Shown here: in pieces, positions 12,104-24,284 of the stretch
Position numbering within the stretch: the first letter of the stretch is position 1
Layout of the letters: each line of letters starts with the position of its first letter
Origin: Aselliscus stoliczkanus
Lineage: Eukaryota > Chordata > Mammalia > Chiroptera > Hipposideridae
Assembly: GCA_033961575.1 (NCBI GenBank)
Contig: CM066732.1
Coordinates: forward strand, 83,321,687 to 83,385,686
Direction of reading: 5' to 3'
DNA: 64,000 nt
Made by a program: the position numbers and the translations under genes
The notes under the pieces: model-generated
The model's input: the letters and a program-made list of their open reading frames with translations, nothing else
Database searches by the model: none
What the model was told of the DNA's origin: nothing

Positions 12104-14300
12104 TGAATCATAGAAATTCTCAAGAATATGGTAAAAGAAGGGGGGAAATTTGTAAGAAAAACATTGTGGTTCTTTTATTGTGGTGATAGTTAGAAAGTTA
12201 TAGCTATTGCCTAAATAAAGTAGCTGTTTCAGAAATTTCTAGAAATTTTGCTTCTGACAGTTACTTCTGACACACAGGCACTGAACTCACGGGCTTTGTA
12301 ATATCCCCTGTTGGTCTGAGAGAGGCTGGCTCCATCCATTGCTATTACAAGGAGTAATGTATTCTCCGTGGAATCCTTTCATGGGCTGCAACAAGCTCAC
12401 TTCCTCTTATTGGTGGCAGAGTGGGTTGCATTTGTCTGGCAATTGAATGTGACTCCCCACCAAGTCTGAAGTTGCATGTAGCACACCCAACAGTCTGCAT
12501 ACAAAGAAAGATCAAGTTGGCCTGCCCCTCTCTTTGGAGCTTCAAGCTCACTGATCTCAGTCGAGTGTCACTGTCCTCTTTATGACGGTCACTCATATCC
12601 CAGGCCTGCTGAGTTTCCAGACTGCCTTCCTATTGTATGTGTACCCAGGCTGATTATAAGTTCACCAGTTCCTTCCACCTTTTTGTACAGGGTATTATCT
12701 ATGACAGATGAGTGCAATAAAGTGAATCCATTTTTTTTCCCCCCTCTTGCAGGCAACGCAGTGAGTTCTAACCAACAAAGGCACATTGAGGTAAATCTTT
12801 AACAGTGTCACCACATTGACTTTCATCATTTTCACCTTTCCTTTCACTGATTTTTATCCCTAGAGTTGTAAAACATAGTTTCACATTGCGACTGTCCTCC
12901 AGTCTTCAGTAGAATTAGTTACACTGACAAGAGCATACTTTTTTTCATAGACACTCCATCACAGCTCAGCCTTCGTTGCCTCTCTCACTCCACAAATTCT
13001 ATTTTATAGATAAAAGCTCAGAGTTTCAAAGGATGAAAAATTTTCAAAAAAGTCAATCTTTCATTAAAAACAAAATACAGTACTAGGAAGCCACTGAAAA
13101 AGTATGATGGAATATTTAATAGGAAGAGAAAATGTTTTCCATATATTAAGAAAAAAATCCAAAACAGTATATATGTGATTTTATTAAAAATTTATTTTAT
13201 TAACTCTATATTATATATGTATAGAAAAAAAATATATAGTTGTTTGCTTTTCTGTTTTTTCTTTCTTTTTATTCATGAATATATTTGATTTCCTAATAAG
13301 ATTTAAAATTTGTACAGGCAAAAAGGAAAACAAACAGAAAATAGGAAATAACAAATACTGTAAGGTTTTTATTTCAGACTGATTAGCCTACACAAACAAA
13401 AACCAATTTGAAGATGAAAGATAGGTACAAATTTGTCATTTTATTTAATTGTTTACTGCAAAAAGGAAAAATTATTTCAAAGAAAAGGAGGCATGCAAAA
13501 CACCACCACTCTAATATCACAGTGCTTTCCATTTTTCTTAAGTCACAGGCAATTTTAAAACAATAGCTGTGCTTTGTAGGGAAGGGACATTTCAAGTCAC
13601 CTCTACATGAATACTGTGAAAGAATTCACTAGAGATTCAGAACCCTAAAACTAAGTTTTGCCTGTTTAACCATTTCAATGACTGCTATCATTTTCTTTGG
13701 ATATTGTTAATACTTTAAAGGACAATTATTATATTTATCCTTTTTTCATTTAATCAACTGGTAATGAACCCCTACTATGCTGTTCTCATTCAAATCTTTC
13801 TGTGCTCAGAAATATTTTTCACCATGCTCAGTGGCTGAGAATCTATGTAAGGGAACCAGTTAAGGAAGAAATAGGCTAGGAGGGTAAATGGTGATGACCA
13901 AAGAGAGACCTTTGAAGGATTATGTTCTGGATGGCACCTGACTGAAATGAAAGGGAATCATGGTGCATTATAAAGATCGTCCTGAGGTGATGTTTTTTTT
14001 TAGAGAAAGAAACAGAAACAAAACAAGACAGGCATGTCACAGGAGGAAGAAATTTTTCTTTTAGGGGAATTTTGAATCTCAGACACACCCAAATATTAAA
14101 TTCATTTGCATAAACAAACAGTAAAATTTGGGGTGCCTGTACAGCTTACTTCAAAACGGGAGGAAGGATAGAATAAAGGAAGAAAGGATAGAGGGAAGGA
14201 GAAAGGAAATCTTTGGAAGTTCCAAGGAAAGGTGGCAAATTATCTTTCAACTTTTCTGAGAAGGTATAAAAAAAAGGATAAAATTATAGGAAGGTGAATA
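12104..14300. other. Unique sequence, possibly with an old LTR
   Basis: About 12265-12775 is less AT-rich than its surroundings. It ends with 'gagtgcaataaagtgaatcc' (an AATAAA context) and a C/T-rich stretch, which loosely suggests an LTR, but no clear TG...CA ends or duplication were found. The rest, including an AT-rich stretch near 13170-13290, shows nothing recognisable. Confidence 0.35.
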
Positions 14301-14312
14301 CCAGATTGTTTT

Positions 14313-14428
14313 TTTTTGTTTTGTTTTGTTTTTTTGAGGGCAGTGTCACTGGCCCTCATATGTGGGACTGAACCGGGGCCGCTGGCTTCCCAAGCCAGCG
14401 CTTAACCACCACGCCACTCGGCCAGCCC
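14313..14428 (-). mobile_element. Head-only tRNA-derived SINE, antisense
   Basis: A T/G-rich reversed tail, then the reversed head ending GGCCAGCC. A 12-bp perfect duplication, CCAGATTGTTTT, lies at 14301-14312 and 14429-14440. Confidence 0.9.
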
Positions 14429-14619
14429 CCAGATTGTTTTATAATGTAAGATATCTTTTCTACAATTGCTTCAAGAATAGTACTAAAAATTTCAATTCAG
14501 ATAGTTATGTTACAAGATTTTAAGTTTGATTATACTGTGCATACAATTTCTCTTACGTTTTCTATTGTGAAATATTTCAGACATATAGAAAAGTACAAAG
14601 AGCAATGTAACAAATACAC

Positions 14620-15078
14620 ATGTATTGACTAAAAAGGGGGTCTACAATATATCTGACCATAAAGTAACCTCACAGGGTGATCTGATCATAAATTCCTAAC
14701 TGGGCAGGTCATGGTGAATAACCACATTCCTGGCATATAAAACGTTTACCTTTGCCTTAAGCAGGCTCTGGTCATTGTTCTTGTGCATCTAGGTTAATAC
14801 ACTTTTGAAATGCCGGAAGTAATACCCCTGGAACAGGGTATTAACCCACATGGGAGCACATGATCTTGTTAACTGTCCTGTAATCCAGTCCCCACCTTGC
14901 TTTTTTTCACCTCCACATAATTTTCCTTATGTCCCCTCCTTACTTTCAAATGCATTAAAAAGGTACAAAACTATTATTCTCCGGAGCATTTGAGATCTTG
15001 CTCTTCACATATGTCATCAGTTTGGCTCAAATAAACTCTTAAAAAAATTCTCGACGGGTTTGGACTTTTCGTACATTG
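14620..15078 (+). mobile_element. Probable solo retroviral LTR
   Basis: Moderately complex sequence between older repeats. It holds a 'ggcatataaaacg' TATA-like motif near 14733, a 'ctcaaataaactctt' polyadenylation context near 15027-15041, and a terminal 'gacgggtttggacttttcgt', an arrangement typical of class I ERV LTRs. No gag, pol or env sequence flanks it, so it would be a solo LTR. The exact ends and the target-site duplication could not be fixed. Confidence 0.5.
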
Positions 15079-15279
15079 ACACATATTTTATACAATATTA
15101 ATGAACATATATGTATGTTTCTATAATATGCACACACATATATGTATATGTCCATAAATAAGATATTATATAATTTGATACTTACATTTTAAAAATGTCC
15201 ATAAAAAGTACCCTTCTTGAACTTGCATTATTAATTAAAAATTATGATACCTATCCACGGACACATCTAAATTTGGTCA

Positions 15280-15797
15280 TCATTTATTTTAACTGCTGTT
15301 CATTATGAATATACCACAATTCATTCATGCCTTTCTTGATAGCTATTGAAGCTGTTTCCAGTTTTGACTATTACAGACAATGCCACAGTGAATACCCTTA
15401 TGCACATCAAGCATAAGGATATACGTGAAAATGGGATTGCTAGGTTATAGCTTATGAGCATCTTCAATTTTCTTAGTTATTAATAAGCTGCTCTTCCAAA
15501 TGGGTCCTTAACAGACTGACTTTCCCACCAATGGTGTATGAGATTTCACATGGGTTCTTATCTTCATCAACATTTAGGGTTTTCAGATATAAAATATTTG
15601 CCAATCTGGGGTGTGCTGTTTAATTTTCATTCTCTGATGACTAGATGAGTTTGAGAATGTTTTCATCTATTTATTGGCTCTTTTGATATCCTCCTCAATG
15701 TATCATCTTGCTTTATTGGTTGTGTTGTCTATCTGTGTGCTAATGCACATCACTTTCTTAATTTCTATGTTAGGTCAGTTTCCATAAAAGCAGATGA
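15280..15797 (-). mobile_element. Old L1 3' region, antisense
   Basis: 'tgaagctgtttccagttttg', 'caatgccacagtgaatac', 'gggattgctaggttatagct' and 'cccaccaatggtgtatgaga' are reversed L1M 3' sequence. It is the target into which the composite SINE at 15812-16243 inserted. Confidence 0.7.
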
Positions 15798-15811
15798 TGA
15801 AATGAGGATTC

Positions 15812-16243
15812 TTGTTTTTTTTTAAGATTTTATTGGGGAATTGGGGGAGGAGAACAGCGTTGGGGAAACGGGGAAGGGGAACAGACAAGTTGCTATCTTT
15901 TTGTTCTTCAGTCTAGTTGCGGAGGACGTTGCTTCACTGGCCCATGTTGGTATCCTCATTGCGCTCTTCCCGGATGAGGCAGATGGGTCGCCAGCCTCTG
16001 GATGGTCGCTCACCGCGGTTATTGGCAGCTCATGCTGGCTGCCGGCCACTTACTGTAGCCTATGGCAGCCTACTGCAGCAGGGGCTGCAGCCTACACTGT
16101 CGCAGGGGCTCGCACAGCCCAGCTCCAGGTGGAGCTCTTGTTAGCTGTAGAAGGCAATGTCACTGGCCCTCATATGTGGGATCTGAACCGGGGCCGCTGG
16201 CATCCCAAAACCAGCTCTTAACCAATGTGCCACTCGGCCGGCC
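15812..16243 (-). mobile_element. Full-length composite SINE
   Basis: On the minus strand it begins GGCCGGCC with a tRNA-like head (B box GGTTCAGATCC) related to the head-only SINEs. It continues into a body of roughly 220 bp, then a 3' module, and ends AATAAAATCTT plus an A-rich tail. A perfect 14-bp duplication, TGAAATGAGGATTC, at 15798-15811 and 16244-16257 defines both ends. The A box is slightly damaged (TGGCACATTGG). The tail signal plus TCTT terminator is the pattern of T+ class SINEs. The several open frames across it have no gene meaning. Confidence 0.9.
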
Positions 16244-16257
16244 TGAAATGAGGATTC

Positions 16258-16609
16258 ATATGTAACGTATTTATTAAGGGTGCATATTCAGGAAAAGCCT
16301 GGAAAGGGGTGAGGAAAGCAGGATCGAGAAGAGGGAGAAGCTCAATGTGCTTTCAGATGACATCTAGCCTTACTCTGATCCCTCAAGAAACTCTGAGATG
16401 TCAGTTGCACAGCAGTCTGTCTTAGACACGGGAGTAGGGCTTTTACGCCTCTACAACAGGCAGTCACTGCTCCAAGCCACATTGGGTAGAAGTGGTACAT
16501 CCCAGGCACTCCCTACTGGGGCAGCTCTCATTATTCAAGAGCAATCCTATTAAGAATGTGTGCAGAATACAGCAGTTAGCTGCAGCAACCACAGCAGCCA
16601 GTAAAACAG
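16258..16609. other. Unassigned sequence between repeats
   Basis: No gene or confidently classed repeat seen. Confidence 0.4.
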
Positions 16610-17085
16610 ATTCATTATGGATCAGGCATGGAAACAACTGAAGTGTCCTTCGATGGATGATTGGATAAAGAAGATGTGGTACAATGGAGCATTACTTGGG
16701 CATCAGAAAAGGTGAAATACTGCCATTTGCGACAACATGGATGGATCTTGAGATTATCATGCTAAGCAAAATAAGTCACACAGAAAAAGTTAAGAATCAA
16801 CATATTCAAATTTCACTCATGTGGAATATAAAACTGAAAACAATGAATGAACAAGACAGACAAAAACTCATAGACACAGTCAACAGTTTAGTGGTTACCA
16901 GAAGGAAAGGGGAAATGGGGAGATGTAGAAAAGGGGAAAGGGGGTCAAATATATGGTAATTGAAGGAGATTTGACCCTGGGTGGTGAACACACAATGAAA
17001 TATAGATGATGTATTATAGAATTGTCAACTTGAAACCTATATAATTTTATTAAACAATGTCATCCCAATACATTCAGTTTTAAAA
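16610..17085 (+). mobile_element. L1 3' end, sense
   Basis: Starts in late ORF2 or 3' UTR text ('gaagtgtccttcgatggatg', 'aagaagatgtggtacaatgg', 'catgctaagcaaaataagtc'). Then a G-rich 3' UTR ('gaaaggggaaatggggagat') and 'gggtggtgaacacacaatga', ending near 'cagttttaaaaaaaag'. 5' truncated. It appears less diverged than the other L1 pieces, and the 91-codon frame inside is a remnant. Confidence 0.85.
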
Positions 17086-17159
17086 AAAAGATCCCTGAGG
17101 ATCTGAGATGGGCAGCAACCAAGTTTTCTACAATTACTATAGTTTCATAATAAATATTT

Positions 17160-19660
17160 TTCTCTGGTAGGGCCTTCACATTCTTTTTCTTCTTCAAAAT
17201 GAATTAAGTTATTCTTTGACTTTCACTCTTCCATATGAATCTTTGAGTCAGCTTATCAGGTTCCATAAAAACATGTATCTATTTAACTTTTTCTCATTCT
17301 ACAATAAAACATACAAATTTATGCTTATATGTTTTATACTTATTTTGTTAGATTTATTTCCAGGTTTCAAAGTTTATTTAAATATTAAAAATCTTCCAAG
17401 TTTATACTGTTATTATGCATGACATCTATATTTATATACAGTTTCTAATCGAATGTTGCTGTTATATATAAATGTCATTCCTTTTAAATACTTATTCATA
17501 ATCCTACAATTTCGTTCAACTCTTATTAGTTCTGATATTTTGTGTATATATTTTCTAGGAGGATAATCTAGTCATCTGAAAGCTTTATTTCTTTCATATT
17601 TCTTTTCCTCAGCACCTTGCATTGGATAGAAGCTCCAGAAAATGTTGAAGTGGAAAGAGTAAGTGACTTTATGTTTTTCCTGATTTTAAAGGGGATTTTT
17701 CTGACCTTTTTGTTAAAAAAAGATTGTTATGTCCTTCACATTTTCTATATTCTTGATACTTCTTTTGTGTGCGTAATCTTCTGGGCCTGAGAGAGTCATG
17801 GAATATCTCAAACTGTAGTTAATTTAAAAAATGTCTTTAAATATTATGTCAATTAATGCTTCATATATTGTGTAGTTATAATGTAAGTTACATACAATTC
17901 AGAATTGATATGTTCCTTTTATTATTAAGTAATGGCACCTTCGTACCCTAGAATAATTTTTTTATGTTAGTCTATGTTCTCCAATATTAATAGTGCCACA
18001 TCATCTTTCTTCTGCACACTATTCCCATTATGTCTTTTTTCTTGCTCTTTACTCTCAATCTTTTTTGTCATTTATTTTAGGTGTCTATTATAAAATTAAT
18101 ATAGCTTAATATTAATATTATTTTATTCAAATTGACAATCTGTTAATAGACAAGCTTACTCTGTTAATATGTATTAGGCTTACTGATGTATTTGAAATAT
18201 TTCTGTCATTTTATCTTATTTTATGATTTTTTTTTATATTGTCATGCCTTTAATTTTTTTTCTTCTTTAATCATTTTCTTATGCCTTTTATTGAGTTGAA
18301 TTTCTTTATGTCTTATTTTTCCTCTATTGTATTAGAAATTAGATATGCTTCTAATTTTTGTGGTTACCTTTAAATTTGTAAATTATCATAGTTGGCTTTA
18401 AACATTTTAAAATTCTTATCTTTGCATTGCCCCCAAGAAATTGAAAATACTTAACTTTGTCTCTGATCTCCCAGTGCCATCTCCATACTGTATTACCAAA
18501 TTAGTCATTATTATTAGTAGTATTTACATCTAATGGCTATTTAGGTACCAACATATTTGTCAATTTCTTGCTTACCTTGCTGCTTGTATCCATCCATCCT
18601 TCTAGTTTCTATTATCTCCTTACTAAATTTCATATTTCATCAAAGGTTTGTGAATAGTAAAATCATTCAGTCTGTATATGAATATTTAAAAAATGTTTTT
18701 TTCCTGTGGAATAGTTGTTTAAGTAATGGATTTTACACTGACAGTTATTTTCTTCAAAGCTTTGAAGATACTATCCCAAGGTTTTCTGATTATTTATTTA
18801 GGTATTCCGAGTTTTCACTAGTTGCCTTTAAGATTTTGATCTTTATCTTTGAAGTTCTGCTTTTTCACATCACTGTATCTGGGCATTTTACTTTTTCTGT
18901 TTTGTACTCATGTTACTTCTTCTTTTGAGCTCCAACGTCTTACTTTAATTCCAGAAAATTCTTTATAACTATTTCTTTAAAAGTTGCTTCTCCACAATTC
19001 TCTAATTGATTTCTATTCAGTCAATATGTTCTACCTTCTTATCTCATCCTACATTTCTCCTGGCAGCTCTGTCATATTTCCTGTTTTGTATCGCTTTATA
19101 CTACATGTCAATTCTTTTCTAGATCTATCTTTACTTTTGACTAATTTGTTGTTTAACCTTTCTGCTGTATTTTTGTGCATGTGTGGGTATGGATTTCATT
19201 GGCTCAAATTTTCATTTTAAGATTCTCTTTTTTGGGGTTCAAATCCTCTAATTTTGAATATGTTCTATGCTTCCATTATGTCTTCTAATCTGCCTTTAAC
19301 CTCTATAATTATTAAAATTTTAAAAATTTTATAGATTCTTTTGTATTGTTCTATAGTTTCAGATCTTGGGGTGCTAAATCTCCTGTTTGTTTTTTCTGTG
19401 GATACTTTCTTCTCCTAGAGGTCTTTTCCTTCCTTCCTTCCTTCCTTCCTTCCTTCCTTCCTTCCTTCCTTCCTTCCTTCCTTCCTTCCTTTCTTGCTCT
19501 CTTTCTTATTTTTATTTCCCCCCTTTGGTGAGTGTGGAGGGTTTATTTATTCACTTGTTTATTTTTAGAATACCTTCTACTGGATGTGTATGTGTGTGTG
19601 TGTGCACATGCAAATTCTTTGTGTTCAGAATAGTTAATGCTTCATAAAGCCATTTTATTT
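17160..19660 (-). mobile_element. Long old L1, antisense
   Basis: T-rich plus strand matches reversed L1M-type text along its length: 'tgagtcagcttatcaggttc', 'tcttattagttctgatattt', 'gaaatatttctgtcatttta', 'tgacagttattttcttcaaa', 'gttgcctttaagattttgat'. The 123-codon plus-strand frame at 18557-18928 is a product of this antisense sequence. A (TTCC)n array interrupts near 19425-19491, so the right end is uncertain. Confidence 0.6.
19425..19491. repeat. (TTCC)n microsatellite
   Basis: Near-perfect TTCC array of about 16 units. It creates repeated Leu-Pro-Ser-Phe open frames that are not genes. Confidence 0.95.
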
Positions 19661-21660
19661 TGCCTCTAACAAAGGTCTTACAACAATTTTCATGTAAAAT
19701 TTCCAGTTTACATCCAATATAAAATAGTTGGAAACTGATTTTGCTGCTAGTAATAGGATCCTAGAGATAAAGGTTAATTTTTTTGGATAAAATTAGTGTA
19801 CAAGTAGGCTGTCCATGGTAGCTGTCCATTTTGATGAAGTCTTTAGGGAATCAGATTCATTTTCTCTGTACTTCACCACCTTTCATACACAGCTTATATT
19901 CTTTGGCTGTAGAGCTTAAATTATTGCATCCTTCCTCAAAAAATGAAGCAGGAGAAAGTGGGAAGAAAAACAGATGTACTTACCTGCCATTTAAGGAGGT
20001 TTCCAAAACATCTGACTAAAGATAATTAACCAGAACTTTTCAAGTTACTACACCTAGCTGCAAGGTCACTACCTCCCCCCTCCCCACCGACAATAGTAAT
20101 TTAACTGGGCACATTCTCAACCCCATAACATAGGCATTCTCTTAGTAAAGAAGAAGGGAGAAATGGATATGTGATAGATACCTAGCCATTTCTGTCAAAC
20201 CTAATCAAGCAGATAGAATAAATTAGGATCTCCTATTCATGTATACTGCTGGGCTGCAGTTTTAATTTCTTGTAAGTGCTTTCCCCGACCTGTGCTTCTA
20301 GGCAATTTGCAATCTTACCAGGTACATCTGAGGCAACTAAGTGGGAATTTTCTAAATCCCTTTTCCACCGATATAGTAACTCTTCAATGTTTTATTCTAT
20401 ATACAAGGGATTCAATTATAGCCCTGGCTTTCTTTGAGTAGGACTTATTTATTTGTTTTTCTTTGGTTATTTAGGAAAAGCAACTTTTTTGATACTGTGT
20501 TTTGACTGGGTTGTTTTCATTTTTAGTGAGCCGTGGGACTATTAGCAAAAATGTAGTCAAAATACAAAAGTAGACATTACCTTAGGACATTTGTTTGCAC
20601 TCATCTATTCCATATGTTACCTAGTTCTAAATACATAAGCTAAGTAGTGTGACAAGTTTGTCTAAGCAGAGAGTATACTTGGTTGAAAAAGTTTGCTTTT
20701 CACAAATAAATTCTTTTAAGTTGAAAAAAAGATATCACGTTAGTCAAATAGCAGTAAGTGGAGAGGCAGGAAAGGGGATGGCTAATTGGCAAAAATAAAT
20801 AAAAATTAGAGACTCAAAATATATTTGATAATTCTGATTTCTGATAAAGAAATTCTGATAAAGGGATTAAATAATAAAAACTATGGGACTCATCTACAAT
20901 TATCTATGGCTGACTGTACAGTGAGTTAAGAAAAAATTCACCAAAACATTAGAAGGTAAAGAGATTCTAGAGATTTCATTAACTTGTATGATTTCAGGAA
21001 ATTCACTGTTTTTTTCAATGCCATTTTCACCATTTGGGAGCTAAGAGAAATAACCAATGTTTTTTTAAATTTTCCCACTTCTAATATTTTTTACAATTTA
21101 AAAATTACTATAACTCCAATATAAATGATGAGATACTATCTTAAAAGTAGCTATTTTGAGAGGGACATAATAGTCTCAAATTTTATATAAGAATTTTCTC
21201 TTAAAACAATGATCCTGATTCCTATAGCGTCTAGAATCTGCACACAGAAAGTAGGTGACCCCACGGCCACTGGAGAGCATAAGAAAGGCCATAGCAGAAT
21301 TTGTTAGTATCCAGTATTTACTATGTTTCAATTTTATAGGATCTTTAATTCAGTACATATCCTTTATTTATATTTATGAAGGAAACAAGATTTAAAAAAA
21401 TGAAGGTTAGGGCTAGGGATTAGGTTTCAGAAGACATTAATAATTATGTTTCATTGTTTTTAATCAAGGTTGCTACCTTAATCAATGGTTTATTAACTTA
21501 GGGGCTCCTTTTAAAGAATCTAAAATATTGGCAAGCATGCATCTCCAAAGAGCTAAAAATAGTCATATTTAGGTAGACATACATCTAAGCACTATGCGTT
21601 ATCCTCCTATATTAGACATGTCTTAGGGTACCATACCTATCGATGCCCCCAGAAAATAGA
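19661..21660. other. Unique AT-rich sequence
   Basis: No gene or recognised repeat. A TTAGGG-like degenerate patch lies at about 21406-21425. Confidence 0.5.
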
Positions 21661-22330
21661 AATCCTGCTATAACAGGATCTTTCAATTACAAGTAATAGT
21701 ATATTCAATTTAAAGTAGCTTAATATAGGAATTATAGTAAAACCTTGGATTGCGAGTAATGTGGTTTGTGAGTGTTCCGCAAGAAGAGCAAACATTTCTA
21801 ATACATTTTAACTTGGTAAGTGAGCGATGTCTTGCAATACGAGTAGTTTGTTTCCTGAATGAATTATGATCACAAACCAAGTACATTTTAACGTGGTAAA
21901 TGAGCGATATCTTGCAATATGAGGAGTTTATTTCTGGAATGAATTATGCTCGCAAACCAAGGTATTATTGTGTTACTTGTATAAGAAGACTCCTCATAGG
22001 ACACTTGCGATTAAATCAGTAAATAATCAAGGTCATCATAGATTAAGCACTCTCCAACTTAATCAGAGTATCATTTTAGTCCTCAGGCTTGTCCCTTTGT
22101 GGCCATAGATCTTGCAGTTCTGGGCAATATCTACTGAAAGAACGGAGAGATAATTCTTTCTTAGGATCTCCTTGTATCACAGAAGAAAATATTCCCCAGA
22201 ATTCTCTCAGAAGACTTTTCCTTACATCTTATTGGGCAGAATTAGATCACATGCCCAACCCAGCTACTGGCAAAAAAACCCTGTGATTGATTTAGTTCAA
22301 TCAAAACACACCGTCTTGAGCACATTGGCT
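21661..22330. mobile_element. Unclassified old repeat split by a DNA transposon
   Basis: The flanks of the element at 21737-21970 ('tttcaattacaagtaatagt' on the left, 'gattgatttagttcaatcaa' on the right) resemble one old mammalian repeat that I cannot name. A related start may occur at 25435 ('aagctacaaataacaggata'). If so, the DNA element inserted into it later. Confidence 0.3.
21737..21970. mobile_element. Non-autonomous DNA transposon with internal tandem duplication
   Basis: The ends are inverted repeats: 'accttggattgcgag' on the left and 'ctcgcaaaccaaggt' on the right. The family is probably Tc1/mariner-Tigger related. The segment 21802-21881 is repeated directly at 21882-21961 with few differences, so the right terminal sequence occurs twice. 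No coding sequence. Confidence 0.65.
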
Positions 22331-24284
22331 CTGTTAGCAAGAAAATGAAGGAAATGCCTGTTGAGAAGGCAGTCAACCATATCTACCATGGTTGTACCTA
22401 CCCAGAGCTCTATGAAGGGATTTTGCCTCCAACCCCCATCCTGCTGACTAAATCATGAATAGACACATGGCCTGAAGTGGTCCATGTATAGATTGTCATT
22501 CTCTCTAGAGAAAAAAAAAACCAAAACAAAATTAAAAACAAAAAATCTGAACCATATTTCAAAAAATTTGAATGGGACATCAGGAACTATCTCATGTGGT
22601 TGCAAATGAAATTAGTTGACATATGTGGAAAACCAGAGACAAATTAATAGTGAAGCACAAGACTGAATTCTTGCTGCTGACGTCCACTAGACTTCCTTGA
22701 TGCTCACTTTCCTGAAATCAGAGGACTCAGCATTTCCGTGAGAAATCCTGTATCTATCTCTATAACAACCTCCTTTCCTCCAATACCACCACACGCATCT
22801 ACCACATTTTCATTGAAGCTAGTTTTGAATTGTGCTTCCATTTCTTGCAACACATTTTTTTTTTTTTTTGCCTATAACAGAAATAGGTACTACAGACTCG
22901 CATAGAGAATGTGGGTATGATCGAGTTTATATAAACAATGAAATTCCCTTCCATATTCACAGATGGAAAGATAATAATTCACGATATTCAGAGGCAAAGA
23001 TGCAAATTATGGAGGTGATAGTGGTGGTTGGTGGGGGGGTGGTGTTGGCTAGCAAATAAAACTTAGTCTTAGCATGCCTAGTTTTAGGTGCATTCAGAAA
23101 CAGAGTCATTAGATAACCTTGATATTGGAAGACTTCTTTCTTAAGCCATGCTAAAGTTGCTTAAAGACAAGGCCGAAAATGATTTTGGAAGATGTCAAAT
23201 TGCAACAACAATTTATTTCCCAGCAGTGCCAGATTTAAACACAGACTAACAGAGATTCTGACAATTAAAATAGGATTATTTGAGAGCAATCAGACATGTC
23301 AGAGGAGTCAACAACGTTGTTATTGTTGCCGTGTAGCATTCAGTCTCCTGTTCTTTTGTAACAGCATCTTGATTTCCTTTTAAGTGTGATAGGTAACGAG
23401 ATTTATATTCCCCTAGGCAAGGTGGGCATATGACAAGCTAAACTGATCAGACTTTCCATCTTGGCCTTATATCTTGAATATGGCGACAGGGGTCAGGAAA
23501 AATGGATTGAAATAATTGACCCAAGACTATAGATTATCCACTAATGCCTGCTGCCTAGATCTCCAGAGCTACTCTGGCTCTTGTCATTTCTCAACCAGTA
23601 TGTTGCAGTTCTACCTTTGATTTTTGGGAGGTAGGCCATATGTTCCAATGAATTAGCTATTTGCTTAAGTTGACCTATTTTAGCTCCAATGAAATAAAGT
23701 TATTTGGACCTGGGCAGTGAATACAGTGTGGAGAGAGAAGTGGTTGGATTCTTGATATTTTTAAAGTGTAATGTACAGCATTCTATGATTCGTTAGACTT
23801 GGAGGTAATGAGAGGGGAAATAATTCAATACCTACTTCCAGGCTTGAACAAACATGAGGAATACGGGATAAGAAATAAGTTTACTGAAAAAATATTAGAG
23901 TTACTTATTGCCATATTGAGCTGAGATGCCTTTGCTGCAATCACTAAGTAGTAGGCCATATGTGATCTGCAGTTTACGGTAGAGTTTAGAATGGGAATCG
24001 CTGGCCACTGCCAGAATCTCCCCACAACCCCACTGACACCTGAGAACTTAAGTAACGTCTACTATGGTAGGAATATTCAAATGAAACGTCTCTGAGATCT
24101 CCATTCCTATCAAGTATAATGCTACATTAAAAAAACAAATGAAAAAGAGGTATTGTAGAAATTATTGCTAACATAAAAGACGAGAAATGAATGCATGGTA
24201 TAGCAATTAAACTTTCATAAACTAATGCTGAATAATGAATAACCACAAAAACTTCAATGACAACTGACAATAATAATAAATTTA
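22331..24284. other. Unique sequence
   Basis: No gene or confidently classed repeat. A poly-T run near 22855-22870 and a G-rich run near 23030. Confidence 0.45.

Noticed and set aside
15841..16221. 126-codon frame with Ala/Gly-rich product
   Set aside because: Lies wholly in the composite SINE.
18557..18928. 123-codon hydrophobic plus-strand frame, membrane-protein-like
   Set aside because: It is the reverse side of an old L1. Runs of T give Phe and Leu codons that mimic membrane segments.
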